Shown: positions 16,395-25,378 of the stretch, one piece after another | Numbering within the stretch: the first letter of the stretch is position 1 | How the letters are laid out: each line of letters begins with the position of its first letter | NCBI GenBank assembly: GCA_041940425.1 | Contig: JBGTSF010000014.1 | Location: 1 to 64,000 of the forward strand | Length of the DNA stretch: 64,000 nucleotides | Direction of reading: 5' to 3' | DNA from: DATHTS01 sp041940425 | GTDB taxonomy: Bacteria > Acidobacteriota > Blastocatellia > Pyrinomonadales > Pyrinomonadaceae | Program-made: the position numbers and the translations under genes | Notes under the pieces: generated by a model | Told to the model about the DNA's origin: nothing | What the model saw: only the letters and a program-made list of their open reading frames with translations | The model's database searches: none

Positions 16395-17132
16395 TTACGA
16401 TTCCTGATTTGCCGCCTTCGCGTCGTCGGTCGGGATATATAAGATCCGCGCGCAGTTTTCGCAGGTGATGATGTCGTTTCCTCTTCTCAACTGCTGCTGT
16501 ACTTGCGGGCGAAGCGACATAAAACACGCGCTGCACGAGCCGTTGACGACTTCCGCCACGGCGATGCCGTCATGACTTCGCTGGACGAGCCGGTCATAGA
16601 CGGAAGCCCAGTTCGGCGGGATCGTCTGCATAACTTCCTCGCGTTTTTTCGTCTCCTGTTCGAGTTCGGTTTTGTTCGAGCCGAGTTCGCCTTCGAAATT
16701 CGAAACGGCTTCGGCGCGGTTTCCTTCCAAACTGTTTATCTCGTCGGCGCGGTCGCTCAGAATTTTTTCGACCTCTTCGATCTCGGTCATTTTTTCCAAA
16801 ACCTGCGTTTCGAGCGCGGCGATCTGTTTTTGAAGCGAATCGCTTTCGCGCATCGCAAATTCGTATTGTTTCTGGTCTTGGGCGGTTTTCAGGTTGCGGT
16901 CGGCGCGTTCGAGATAGGTTTGTTTTTCGGCGATCTGTTTTTCGAGTTCGGCGCGTGCCGCGCGTGCCGCGTCGCGGCGGTTTTGAATCTCACGAATAGA
17001 AGAGGCGTGCTGTTCAAACTCTTGTTCGATGCCTGCACGCCTCTCGTCCGCCGTTCCGATTGCTTTTTTCAAATGATGAATCTTAGTGTCGGTTTTTTGT
17101 AATTTTATCAATTTTTCAAGTTCTGAATTCAC
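16395..17132 (-). CDS. Coiled-coil protein with C4 zinc ribbon (zf-RING_7/CdsZ-like)
   Basis: 245 residues. An antiparallel coiled-coil hairpin of about 180 residues, full of Glu, Lys and Arg heptads, is followed by a C-terminal zinc ribbon (CSAC...CENC). This is the layout of the family described by chlamydial CT398/CdsZ and Campylobacter relatives, a putative scaffold bound to sigma54 or to secretion parts. Function in this organism is unknown. The gene is leftward and converges on the small hypothetical gene. A second open frame across the same DNA is a shadow. Confidence 0.88.
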   Translation of the reverse strand: MNSELEKLIKLQKTDTKIHHLKKAIGTADERRAGIEQEFEQHASSIREIQNRRDAARAARAELEKQIAEKQTYLERADRNLKTAQDQKQYEFAMRESDSLQKQIAALETQVLEKMTEIEEVEKILSDRADEINSLEGNRAEAVSNFEGELGSNKTELEQETKKREEVMQTIPPNWASVYDRLVQRSHDGIAVAEVVNGSCSACFMSLRPQVQQQLRRGNDIITCENCARILYIPTDDAKAANQES

Positions 17133-17199
17133 TGTTATAAAAAATCTCCTGCAATAAATATCAGTTTTATTCTACCTTACGAACCGCGAAAACAAAAAA

Positions 17200-17721
17200 T
17201 CAGTCCGCGCCGAGAAAGATTTTGAAGTGGTTTTGCAAATGACCGGAATGAAATTCGGCGCGGTTTCCCTCTCTGTCAAACGCAAACCAGACGGGCGCGT
17301 TTTCGATTTTTAACAGATTGAGTTCGACATTTTTCTTCGCCATTCCGAAATGCGTGATGCGCCCGACGGCGAGCGCGCCGCCGCGCATAAAACCGTCCGA
17401 CGGCGAGCGCGTCCAACCCGCTTCTATCGAGAGACATCTCACGCCTTGACGAAAACGGACGAGCCAGCCGACGAGATTCGCGTTTCCGACCGTGAATTTG
17501 TGCGGATGCTGTTTTTCCAATGTCAGATTGGCGTTGCGGCGATCTGCTTCCGAAGCGATTTCAGCGGCGGCGGTAAAAAGCCATTCGACGCTCGTCGAAC
17601 GCAGAAAATCGTTGGTTGATTTTAATTGGAGATAATCGGAAATGTCACTGCGCTCGCCTTCGCGGACGCGGGTGGCGGCTTCTTTTAGAAAATTCGTCCA
17701 AACTTCGTCGAGTTCTTCCAT
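17200..17721 (-). CDS. Hypothetical protein
   Basis: 173 residues, no recognised family. The N-terminal third is helical and charged. The middle has FTVGNANLVGWLVRFRQGVRCLSIEAGWTRSP, which looks like an antiparallel beta sheet. No signal peptide or membrane helix is seen, so it is probably cytosolic. Codon use matches the neighbours. It lies upstream of the zinc-ribbon gene in the same direction, 67 bp apart, and divergently from the large TPR gene. Confidence 0.7.
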   Translation of the reverse strand: MEELDEVWTNFLKEAATRVREGERSDISDYLQLKSTNDFLRSTSVEWLFTAAAEIASEADRRNANLTLEKQHPHKFTVGNANLVGWLVRFRQGVRCLSIEAGWTRSPSDGFMRGGALAVGRITHFGMAKKNVELNLLKIENAPVWFAFDREGNRAEFHSGHLQNHFKIFLGAD

Positions 17722-17808
17722 TACTTTTGAGAATAGTTTTAGAAGCTATTAAATGCAATTTCGTGCTATTATCTTGAAATACTAAATTAAAGATTTTTAA
17801 GTTTTTTT

Positions 17809-20800
17809 ATGAGATATTCAGCCGTTTTATTTTTAATACTCGTATTTTCCTTAACCGCTTTCGCTCAAACGCCGAAAAACCCCAAAGTCAAAAAACCAAA
17901 ATCGGCGGAAAAGGTCTTGGACGAAAAAGGGGAGTTGGAAAAAGCCGTTAATGAGCCGGATTTGAATTTAAGAATCGCCGCGCTTCAGAAATTTATCGAA
18001 GATTTTCCGCAGTCGGCGGAGATCGTCCGCGCCAGAGAACTCATCGTCAGCGCGCGCGCCCAACTCGGCGAAGCGAGTCTGACAGCCGGAGACACGGCAA
18101 AAGGAATCGAATTTTTTAAATCAGCCGTTGCCGACGCGCCGCAACCGATGTCGGAAAAACTTTTCGCCGAAGTCGTTCTCCAATTTCCGACCAATCTGTT
18201 CTTTCGCGGTCAGCGAGACGCGGCGCGGGAAATCGCCTTGATGATCGAAGAAAAAGCGGCGGGCGACGCGAAACAGCTTCTCGGTCTGGCGACCTTTTAC
18301 ATCGGCATCGAAAACGCGACGAATGCGCGGCGGCTCGCTCAAAAAGCCATCGAACTCGCGCCGGAAATGCCCGCCGCCTATCAAACTCTCGGCATCGCCA
18401 ACCGGCTCGGTTTCCGTCTGGACGAAGCGGTCGAGGCTTACCGAAAAGCTCTCGAACTTGATCCCGATTCAATCGTTTCAAAACGCAGTCTGGCGGAAAT
18501 GAAACGCGCTAACGGAAAAGCCGACGAAGCCGTTACGCTCTACCGTGAAATTCTGGAAAAAGATTCGACCGACCTGATCGCTAAAACCGGTTTAGTGCTA
18601 TCACTATTCGAAAGCGGAAAACGTGCCGAAGCCGAAACGGAATATGACAAATTGATTCTTGAAAATGTCAACAATCTGCCTCTTCTGGTCGGCGCGGCTT
18701 ATTTTTATGCGGCAAACGGCGACGGCGCGAAAGCGGTTGACCGGGCGCAGAAGGCTTTGGAAATCGAACCGCGCTACACGTGGGCGAATATCGCTTTGGC
18801 GCGTGGGCTTTTGGCGCAGAAAAAACCGCTCGAAGCGGAAAAGGTTCTGCTCGCGGCGCGAAATTACGGAAATTTTCCGACCATTGATTACGAGATCGCC
18901 ACGGCGCGTCTGCAAGCCGGTTTTTACCGCGAAGCCGCCGAGGAACTGAAGAAAAATTTCGATGTCAAAAACGGCGTGCTGGAAACTTATCTCGGCAACC
19001 GCGTCGGTGTCGAAGCCGAAGATTTTCTCAAACTTCTCTCGCTCGAACGCCGCGCCGCGCTTTTTATATTCGACGCGGCGGACACCGCGGAAAATGCCGA
19101 ACGGCTCAAATCACTGCTCGAATTTTCCAAAGAATTAGAAAATGAAACGGCGGATGAAACCGCGCTTTCGGCGGCGGCGGACAAATTCGTCAAGGGCGAC
19201 GACCGTATGAAAATTCACCGCCAGCTTTTCGCCGCCGGTCGGCTTTTAGACAAAAAGAAAAATTTGCCGAAGGTCGTCGAACTAACGCAAGCGGCAGTTA
19301 GAGGCGTTGACACGGCTCTCGACGTGCCGAACGCTTCGGCGGCGGTGATGGCGGACGAGCTTTACGAAACGCGGACGCTGGCGATCAGCCGCGGACAGCT
19401 TTTGCTCGTGCCGGAAGTTCCGCGCCGGACGCTTTCCGTCATTTTGCGCGGTCGCATCGAAGAACTTTCCGGTTGGTCGCTTTACCAGCAGGACAAACCC
19501 GCCGAAGCCGTCGTCAAACTGAAACGCGCCGTCAGCGTTCTGCCCGAAGACAGCAGTTGGTGGCGTTCAAGCACATGGCGTTTGGGAGCGGCGCTCGAAG
19601 CCGACGGCAAGACGGCGGAAGCGCTCGAAAATTACATCAAAAGCTATAAGAGCGGCGAAGCGAATCCGGCGAAGTATCTGGTTATCGAATCGCTCTATCA
19701 AAAAGTGAACGGCAGCAGCGAAGGGCTGGAGGAAAAGATCGGCAAAAGACCGGAAAGCATCAGCGACACGATCGCCAAAGTAACCGAAAATACATATCCT
19801 GCAGCCGCAACGGAAACTTCGCCTTCGCTGCAAGCGGAAGAAATTCAAACAACGGTTTCACAAGAAATTTCGACTCTCGAAACTTCAAAGACCGAAACTC
19901 CGCCGCAAACCGAACCGACACCGACGCCGACACCGCAAATATCGCCGTCGCCCGAACCCGCGCCGACACCGTTAGAGACCACGCCTGAAAATCCCGATGA
20001 AACGGCTCCGATTCCTGAAGAAATTGTAGAAATTGCTCCCGAAATTCCGGCAGAGCCGATTCCCGAAACTCCGGCAACTCCGACACCCGAAATCACGCAA
20101 AGCCCGACACCCGAAGAAACTCCGGCGGTCGAAACGACCAATAACGAGATCGAAAATGTCATAACGGAAACGCCGACCGAACCGGAACCGATTCCCGAAA
20201 CTCCGGCAACGGAAGAAACGCCCGCGCCGACCGAACCCGAAGCGACTCCGACACCTTCGCCGACGGAAGAAATTTCGACCGTTGCGAATCCCACGCCCAC
20301 ACCGGACAAACCGGCAAATACGGAAACGGTCGCCAAAGCCGAACCGGCGACAAAACCGCTTTTCGAGCCGGTTGTTATTAACGTCCGTAAAAAAGAAAAT
20401 CCGCCGAAAACGACCGAAGGCGAACAGAAAACGGAAAAACCTCTGGAGGAAAAAGCGGATTCGATTGAAACAAAAGAATCCAAACCGCCGAAACCTGCCG
20501 AAACCGAAAAAAGCGAGCCGAAAAAGATTGATACGATCTCGACCAGACCGCGCGTCGTTATCGAAGATAAATTCGGCGGCGGAGAAACGCCGCCGTGCGA
20601 GTTGGTGACGAGTCAGGAAAGCGTGTGGCTGCTGAACGGCGGCGGGAGTCTGGGCGTTCTGGTCGGTTTTGCCGGACAGGGCGAGGCGGAAAAGATCACC
20701 GCCGTTTCGAGCAGTCCGGCGGATATTGAAGTCTCATTAGAGCCGGAAATCGGCGCGAAATCGGGACGCGCGTTTTTTATTCTCAAATCAATCAGCCCGA

Positions 20801-20871
20801 AAAAAGGCGCGTTCACCGTTACCTTCAATTCGCCGTGCGGGAAAAAGGAAGTCCAAGTAAGAGTTCGTTAA
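17809..20871 (+). CDS. Secreted TPR-repeat protein with a long Pro/Thr/Glu-rich linker
   Basis: 1020 residues. A cleavable signal peptide ends near FAQ (residues 18-20). Residues about 30-620 are alpha-helical TPR units (for example PAAYQTLGIANRLGFRLDEAVEAYRKALELDPDS). Residues about 660-900 are low-complexity, made of PTP, PETPAT and PTPEIT-type runs that look like a flexible envelope-spanning linker. The last 90 residues (from about VVIEDKFGGGETPPCEL) form a predicted beta domain with two Cys. It probably acts outside the cytoplasm as a scaffold. Partner proteins are not encoded next to it. Confidence 0.85.
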   Translation: MRYSAVLFLILVFSLTAFAQTPKNPKVKKPKSAEKVLDEKGELEKAVNEPDLNLRIAALQKFIEDFPQSAEIVRARELIVSARAQLGEASLTAGDTAKGIEFFKSAVADAPQPMSEKLFAEVVLQFPTNLFFRGQRDAAREIALMIEEKAAGDAKQLLGLATFYIGIENATNARRLAQKAIELAPEMPAAYQTLGIANRLGFRLDEAVEAYRKALELDPDSIVSKRSLAEMKRANGKADEAVTLYREILEKDSTDLIAKTGLVLSLFESGKRAEAETEYDKLILENVNNLPLLVGAAYFYAANGDGAKAVDRAQKALEIEPRYTWANIALARGLLAQKKPLEAEKVLLAARNYGNFPTIDYEIATARLQAGFYREAAEELKKNFDVKNGVLETYLGNRVGVEAEDFLKLLSLERRAALFIFDAADTAENAERLKSLLEFSKELENETADETALSAAADKFVKGDDRMKIHRQLFAAGRLLDKKKNLPKVVELTQAAVRGVDTALDVPNASAAVMADELYETRTLAISRGQLLLVPEVPRRTLSVILRGRIEELSGWSLYQQDKPAEAVVKLKRAVSVLPEDSSWWRSSTWRLGAALEADGKTAEALENYIKSYKSGEANPAKYLVIESLYQKVNGSSEGLEEKIGKRPESISDTIAKVTENTYPAAATETSPSLQAEEIQTTVSQEISTLETSKTETPPQTEPTPTPTPQISPSPEPAPTPLETTPENPDETAPIPEEIVEIAPEIPAEPIPETPATPTPEITQSPTPEETPAVETTNNEIENVITETPTEPEPIPETPATEETPAPTEPEATPTPSPTEEISTVANPTPTPDKPANTETVAKAEPATKPLFEPVVINVRKKENPPKTTEGEQKTEKPLEEKADSIETKESKPPKPAETEKSEPKKIDTISTRPRVVIEDKFGGGETPPCELVTSQESVWLLNGGGSLGVLVGFAGQGEAEKITAVSSSPADIEVSLEPEIGAKSGRAFFILKSISPKKGAFTVTFNSPCGKKEVQVRVR

Positions 20872-20878
20872 AATAGTT

Positions 20879-20995
20879 TAGAGAGTTTAGAGAGTTTGGA
20901 GAGTTTATAGAGTTGGTTAATTGAGTTTGTGCAGATGATTGAGTTATTCTTTCACTCTAAAAACTCTATGAACTCTACAAACTCTCCAAACTTTA
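20879..20995. repeat. GAGAGTTT inverted repeat around the era start
   Basis: Left arm with AGAGAGTTT-type units (20879-20914). Right arm with AACTCT units (about 20953-20995), which runs through the era start codon and encodes residues MNSTNSPNF. Confidence 0.82.
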
Positions 20996-21876
20996 AAAGC
21001 GGCTTTGTCGCGCTCATCGGTCGTCCGAATGCCGGAAAATCTACGCTCTTAAATCATCTGGTCGGCGAAAAGATCGCCGCCGTATCGAACAAACCGCAGA
21101 CGACGCGGCATAAAATTCAAGGCATCGTCAGCTTGGAAAACGGGCAGATCGTCTTTGTTGACACGCCCGGCGTTCACAAACCGGGGTTTCTCTTAAACCG
21201 CCGGATGATGGCGGCGGTTCACGATGCGATTCTTTCGGTTGACCTCGTCGTTTTGATGCGCGACGCTTCGGTTTCGACCGGCAACGGCGACCGTTTCGTT
21301 CTGGATTTGGTCAAAAATTCCGGCAAAAAAGCGGTTCTTGTTTTAAATAAAATTGACAAGATAAAAGATAAAAATAACCTTCTGCCATTGATCGAATTTT
21401 ATTCAAACGAATACGATTTTGCCGAAATAATCCCCGTTTCCGCGCTCAAAGGCGATGCGGTTGAAATTCTGCTGAATGAAATCATCGAGCATCTTCCGGC
21501 GGGCGAGCCGATCTTTTCCGAAGACGAGATGACCGATCAGCCCGTGCGCGTAATCGTCGCCGAAATGGTCAGGGAAAAAATCCTCGAAAAAACGGGCGAA
21601 GAAATTCCCTATGTAACGGCGGTCGTTACGGAAATGTTTGACGAGAGCAATCCCGATCTGCCGAAAATCTACTGCGCGATCTACGTCGAAAAACCTTCGC
21701 AGAAAAAGATCATCATCGGCAAAGGCGGCGCGAAAATCCGCGAGATCGGCGAACGGGCGCGGCGCGATATTGAAAATCTGCTCGGGAGAAAAGTCTTTCT
21801 CAAACTCTTTGTCAAAGTCGTCGAAGACTGGCGCAACCGCGAACGGGATTTGAACGAAATGGGCATCAGAGAATAA
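20968..21876 (+). CDS. era: GTPase Era
   Basis: GTPase of 30S assembly that binds the 3' end of 16S rRNA through a C-terminal KH domain. G1 is GRPNAGKST, G3 is DTPGVHK, G4 is NKID. The KH domain with IIGKGGAKIREIG is complete. I chose the ATG at 20968, which gives 302 residues, the usual family size. Other in-frame starts lie at 20935 (ATG) and 20929 (GTG). In every case the N-terminus is built from the AACTCT repeat arm, and no Shine-Dalgarno is visible before any of them. Confidence 0.95.
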   Translation: MNSTNSPNFKSGFVALIGRPNAGKSTLLNHLVGEKIAAVSNKPQTTRHKIQGIVSLENGQIVFVDTPGVHKPGFLLNRRMMAAVHDAILSVDLVVLMRDASVSTGNGDRFVLDLVKNSGKKAVLVLNKIDKIKDKNNLLPLIEFYSNEYDFAEIIPVSALKGDAVEILLNEIIEHLPAGEPIFSEDEMTDQPVRVIVAEMVREKILEKTGEEIPYVTAVVTEMFDESNPDLPKIYCAIYVEKPSQKKIIIGKGGAKIREIGERARRDIENLLGRKVFLKLFVKVVEDWRNRERDLNEMGIRE

Positions 21877-21964
21877 AGTTCCTAAAACTTATTTGTCGCC
21901 GAATAAATTTACTGCTAAGATTGAGCGCGAAATCCATTCAAAAATCAATAAAGGAGAATCTAAA

Positions 21965-22927
21965 ATGAACCCCTATTTTTCTTTTAACAGATCTCTGAAA
22001 TTAACTTCATTTTTATTGATCGTAAGTTTATTTGTCGGCTGTTCCGGCGGCGGAAGTTATTCGTCGAGCAATTACAGCACGAATTATTCGACCGCGACGA
22101 CAACTCCGCCTGAAACCGAAACGGCGGAAAAAGGCTTGGACTTGCAGGCTGTTACCGAACTCGCTAAAAAAGCGAAATCGGCGGAAGATTTTGAAAAATT
22201 ACTTAATCAGCCGGACAGCGTGAACAATATCGATCTCGACGAAGACGGCAAGGTTGATTACATAAATGTCACCGAATATAAAGATTCGACGCAAAACGCG
22301 AAAGGCTTTTCGCTGTCGGTTGATCTCGGCGAAGGCAACATACAGGAAATCGCCACGATCATGCTCGAACGCGACGGTCCGAAAGACGAAACGATTGACG
22401 TTTATGTCGCCGGAAACGAGGAAATTTACGGCACGGACGATTATTATGCGGGCAGTTGGGATTATGACGATTCACCGTTTTCATCGTGGGCTTACAGTTC
22501 GCATTCTTATTACCGCTCGCCTTACCGCTATGGCGTCTATCCGGCGGCTTTTACGGCTTTCGCGGTTGCCGGACTCGTCGCGTATCGTTCACGGATAAAA
22601 AATTACAAAGATTCTTCGCCGCTCAAATCAGTTACGACAATCGCTTCAAAATCAAAACTGACCTCGCCGAACGCCGGAAAATCCGCTTCCAATATCAAAG
22701 CGACGCTTGCCAAACCGACGACCGCCCAGCAGGTTTTTCAAAAATCCAACCCGTCACGGGCTTCAAAGACGACTTCTTCGAGTTCGACAAGCAGCCGTTC
22801 GAGCAGTTCGTATCCGTCGAGTTCATCACCGAGCCGTTCGAGCAGTTCTTACCCTTCGAGTTCTTCGAGTTCTTCAAGCAGTCGTTCGAGCAGCAGCAGT
22901 TCGCGGAGTTCGAGTCGCCGCCGGTAA
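21965..22927 (+). CDS. Lipoprotein with an EF-hand-like motif and Ser-rich tail (paralogue 1)
   Basis: 320 residues with no named family. The start at 21965 has an AAAGGAG Shine-Dalgarno. The signal peptide ends in LFVGCSGG, so the Cys is probably lipidated. A calcium-loop-like segment DLDEDGKVDYINV follows near residue 80, then a block that ends GNEEIYG. After a short hydrophobic stretch, the last 50 residues are almost all Ser and Arg. The protein shares the blocks LLN...NNIDLDEDG, GFSLSV and EIQEIATI with the next gene, so the two are tandem paralogues. It probably sits in the envelope. Confidence 0.82.
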   Translation: MNPYFSFNRSLKLTSFLLIVSLFVGCSGGGSYSSSNYSTNYSTATTTPPETETAEKGLDLQAVTELAKKAKSAEDFEKLLNQPDSVNNIDLDEDGKVDYINVTEYKDSTQNAKGFSLSVDLGEGNIQEIATIMLERDGPKDETIDVYVAGNEEIYGTDDYYAGSWDYDDSPFSSWAYSSHSYYRSPYRYGVYPAAFTAFAVAGLVAYRSRIKNYKDSSPLKSVTTIASKSKLTSPNAGKSASNIKATLAKPTTAQQVFQKSNPSRASKTTSSSSTSSRSSSSYPSSSSPSRSSSSYPSSSSSSSSSRSSSSSSRSSSRRR

Positions 22928-22948
22928 TTTACAGATTGAACAAGCAAT

Positions 22949-22997
22949 AATCAGGAAAATCGCCGTTTATTCAGCGGATTTTTCTGATTTTTGTTTG
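22949..22997 (+). terminator. Intrinsic terminator after paralogue 1
   Basis: Stem AATCAGGAAAATC...GGATTTTTCTGATT with a T-rich tail, 20 bp after the stop codon. Confidence 0.78.
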
Positions 22998-23144
22998 TTT
23001 AAAATGCGAACTTATAGTCAAATCATCCCGAAATTATCAAACAAATTTAATAAAAACGTCTTAAACGGAATATCAATTGCAACCTTAACGGATATGTCTG
23101 TCTGAAATGATTACAGTCAGAAGTTTCTATTGGGGGAGAAAATT

Positions 23145-24275
23145 ATGCGATTTAATAAACTATTTTTACCAATTGTTGCAATAACATTATTTATAGCGGG
23201 TTGTAATACAGCCGGAATAGACGACGCGACATACACCGAACCGAATCCGAACAATGTCGCAGATAGTGAAATTGCATCGGGCGAAAACACCTATTGGGCT
23301 AAAGACAACCTCGATCTGCAGAGAGTCGGAAATCTTTTGGAACAAGCCGACGATGCGGAAGAATTTGAATATCTTCTTAATTCGGACGACGGGATAAACA
23401 ATCTCGATCTGAACGGCGACGGATATGCCGATTACATCAGCGTTTCCGAATTTGACGACCGGTATGACGATCAGCGCGGATTTTCGCTCTTTAGTATGTT
23501 CGGTCCCGATGAGATACAGGAAATAGCGAGAATCATTTTCGACCGCAACGGTTATGATAATTACGATTATTATGACCATCCGGGCGCGCGGGTGATGGTC
23601 GTCGGAAACGAGCAGATTTACGGGGATGATTATTATTACGAAACCAACTGGCTCGACCGCAGTATTGCGATTGCCAACTGGCTTTTCAGCGACCGCGACG
23701 GTCATTACGAGTCGCCGTATTATTACAACAATTATCCCGATTATTACGAACCGTATCCGGTCGTCGAAACGCCGGTTTATGTTACGCGGATTCAGGAATA
23801 TTATCCCGAACCGGTCTTTGTCAGAGCGTATGAACCGATCGTGACGAATATAAAAATAAAATCTAAATACAAGGATAAAACGATCAAGAAAATTTACGCG
23901 AAACTGGCAAAACCGACCAAAGAACAAATCGTGTTTATAAAAAATAATCCGAATCGTCCTGAATTTGTTCCGGTCAAAAGAGGAAAAACCAAAGATGTTC
24001 CAGCGAAGTTTAAAAAAGTTCGGGAAAGAAATCGGAACAACTCTGAAAAACGCGGACGCGGAAACGATAAAAACTTTGAAGCGCGAAACAAACCGAATAA
24101 AGCGGAACGCAGTTTCGTTAGAGAAAATCGTCCCGGCAAGCCGAACAAAGCGGAACGCCGCAACGAAAAGCCGCAGAAAGCTGACCGACCGAAACCGAAC
24201 AAAGCCGATAAACCGGGCAAAGGCAACGGCGGCGGTAACGGTAAAGGCGGCGGCAAAGGTAAAGGAAAAGGCTAA
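23145..24275 (+). CDS. Lipoprotein with an EF-hand-like motif and basic tail (paralogue 2)
   Basis: 376 residues. The ATG at 23145 has a GGGGGAG Shine-Dalgarno. The signal peptide ends LFIAGCNTA, a good lipobox. The shared block appears as NNLDLNGDGYADYISV (EF-hand-like loop), GFSLFSMFG, EIQEIARI and VVGNEQIYG. After a Tyr-rich middle, the tail (about residues 275-376) is very basic and ends in GGGNGKGGGKGKGKG. The shared core with the upstream lipoprotein and the different tails (Ser-rich versus Lys-rich) point to duplication and divergence. Confidence 0.82.
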   Translation: MRFNKLFLPIVAITLFIAGCNTAGIDDATYTEPNPNNVADSEIASGENTYWAKDNLDLQRVGNLLEQADDAEEFEYLLNSDDGINNLDLNGDGYADYISVSEFDDRYDDQRGFSLFSMFGPDEIQEIARIIFDRNGYDNYDYYDHPGARVMVVGNEQIYGDDYYYETNWLDRSIAIANWLFSDRDGHYESPYYYNNYPDYYEPYPVVETPVYVTRIQEYYPEPVFVRAYEPIVTNIKIKSKYKDKTIKKIYAKLAKPTKEQIVFIKNNPNRPEFVPVKRGKTKDVPAKFKKVRERNRNNSEKRGRGNDKNFEARNKPNKAERSFVRENRPGKPNKAERRNEKPQKADRPKPNKADKPGKGNGGGNGKGGGKGKGKG

Positions 24276-24300
24276 ACGTCTTTTCCAATTTTAATTTTCG

Positions 24301-24338
24301 ATTCGGTTGTTCGATACTACGGACAACCGGATTTTTTT
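24301..24338 (+). terminator. Intrinsic terminator ending at the prmA start codon
   Basis: Stem CGGTTGTTCG/CGGACAACCG (about 24304-24330) with a 7-T tract that ends one base before the prmA ATG at 24339. It stops the upstream transcript or attenuates prmA. No Shine-Dalgarno is present for prmA. Confidence 0.75.
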
Positions 24339-25256
24339 ATGAGCGACAAACAGGAAAAATGGTATGCGGTCGAAATCGAAACCGAAACAGGCGCGGAAGA
24401 AGCGGTCGAATTCGCGCTGAACGAACTCGATTCGCTCGGCAATGAAATAGATCAAATCGGCAAAAAACAAGGCGAAAATCTAACGGTCGTCGGTTATTTT
24501 AACGAGAGAATCAATAACACTATTTTCCGCGTAAAACTCGATGAATGTTTGCAAATTTACGGATTTTCCATTGATGCGGTAAAAAAAATCCAGTGGCGCG
24601 AGATCGAAAACCGGGATTGGCTTGCCGAGTGGAAAAAACACTGGCGACCGACCGAAACCGCCGAATTTATCATCGCACCCGTCTGGTCGGAGATCGGAAA
24701 CACGAAAAAAATCGTCATCCGCATCGAGCCTTCGATGGCGTTCGGCACGGGAACGCACGAAACGACGCGGCTTTGTTTAAAAGCAATTGAAGAAAATTAT
24801 AGACCGAACGAAAGTTTTCTCGATGTCGGCACGGGAACGGGAATTTTGGCGATTGCGGTTTCAAAATTGCAAACTCAGCACTCGGAACTCAGCACTCAGC
24901 ACTCGATTTCCGGTTGCGATACAGATGAAGATTCGATAACGATTGCGAAAGAAAATGCTGAAATAAATGAAACCGAATACATAGAGTTTTTTGCCGGTTC
25001 GATTTCCGACGAAATGCCGGAGTTCGATTTTGTCTGCGCCAATCTGACGGCTGATGTCATCGTTCCGCTTCTTCCGCTTCTGATCGAAAAATCAAAACGC
25101 TTTCTGGTTTTGTCGGGAATTTTAAGAGAACAGGAAAATTTGATAACTGCCGAATTGAAAAAATTACAGATTACAAGTTACAAAATCGAAACCGACGGCG
25201 AGTGGATCTCTATAACAGTAAGCGGTAGTAACAGCGGCAGTAGGCAGCAGCAATAG
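24339..25256 (+). CDS. prmA: Ribosomal protein L11 methyltransferase
   Basis: SAM-dependent trimethylation of ribosomal protein L11. The N-terminal L11-binding part comes first, then the linker with AFGTGTHETTRLCL, then motif I DVGTGTGILAIAVSKL and CANLTADVI. Residues about 177-190 (LQTQHSELSTQHS) are encoded by an ACTCAGC heptamer repeat that sits between the motif I helix and the next strand, where most PrmA proteins have a short turn. The last residues (SGSNSGSRQQQ) are encoded by the left arm of a palindromic repeat. The catalytic core looks complete. Confidence 0.93.
   Translation: MSDKQEKWYAVEIETETGAEEAVEFALNELDSLGNEIDQIGKKQGENLTVVGYFNERINNTIFRVKLDECLQIYGFSIDAVKKIQWREIENRDWLAEWKKHWRPTETAEFIIAPVWSEIGNTKKIVIRIEPSMAFGTGTHETTRLCLKAIEENYRPNESFLDVGTGTGILAIAVSKLQTQHSELSTQHSISGCDTDEDSITIAKENAEINETEYIEFFAGSISDEMPEFDFVCANLTADVIVPLLPLLIEKSKRFLVLSGILREQENLITAELKKLQITSYKIETDGEWISITVSGSNSGSRQQQ
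24872..24905. repeat. ACTCAGC heptamer repeat inside prmA
   Basis: Units ACTCAGC and one variant ACTCGGA in frame, encoding TQHSELSTQHS. Reverse complement of the truB repeat at 14871-14902, so each gene has the same coding-strand phase. Confidence 0.92.
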
Positions 25257-25378
25257 GCAGTTTGTTGACTTTCTTCGTAATCTTAACAATTTTAAAAAAC
25301 AACTGAGACTGTAAAATTTGATAAACATCCTGCCTACTGCTGCTGCCTACTGCCGCCGATACCCGCCGCTGCCTACTG
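25228..25378. repeat. Inverted repeat between prmA and the YCF48 gene
   Basis: Left arm GGCAGTAGGCAGCAGCAATAGG and right arm made of CCTACTGCTGCTGCCTACTG units, separated by about 70 bp. It lies between two convergent genes. The left arm encodes the PrmA C-terminus and the right arm abuts the YCF48 stop codon. Confidence 0.82.
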
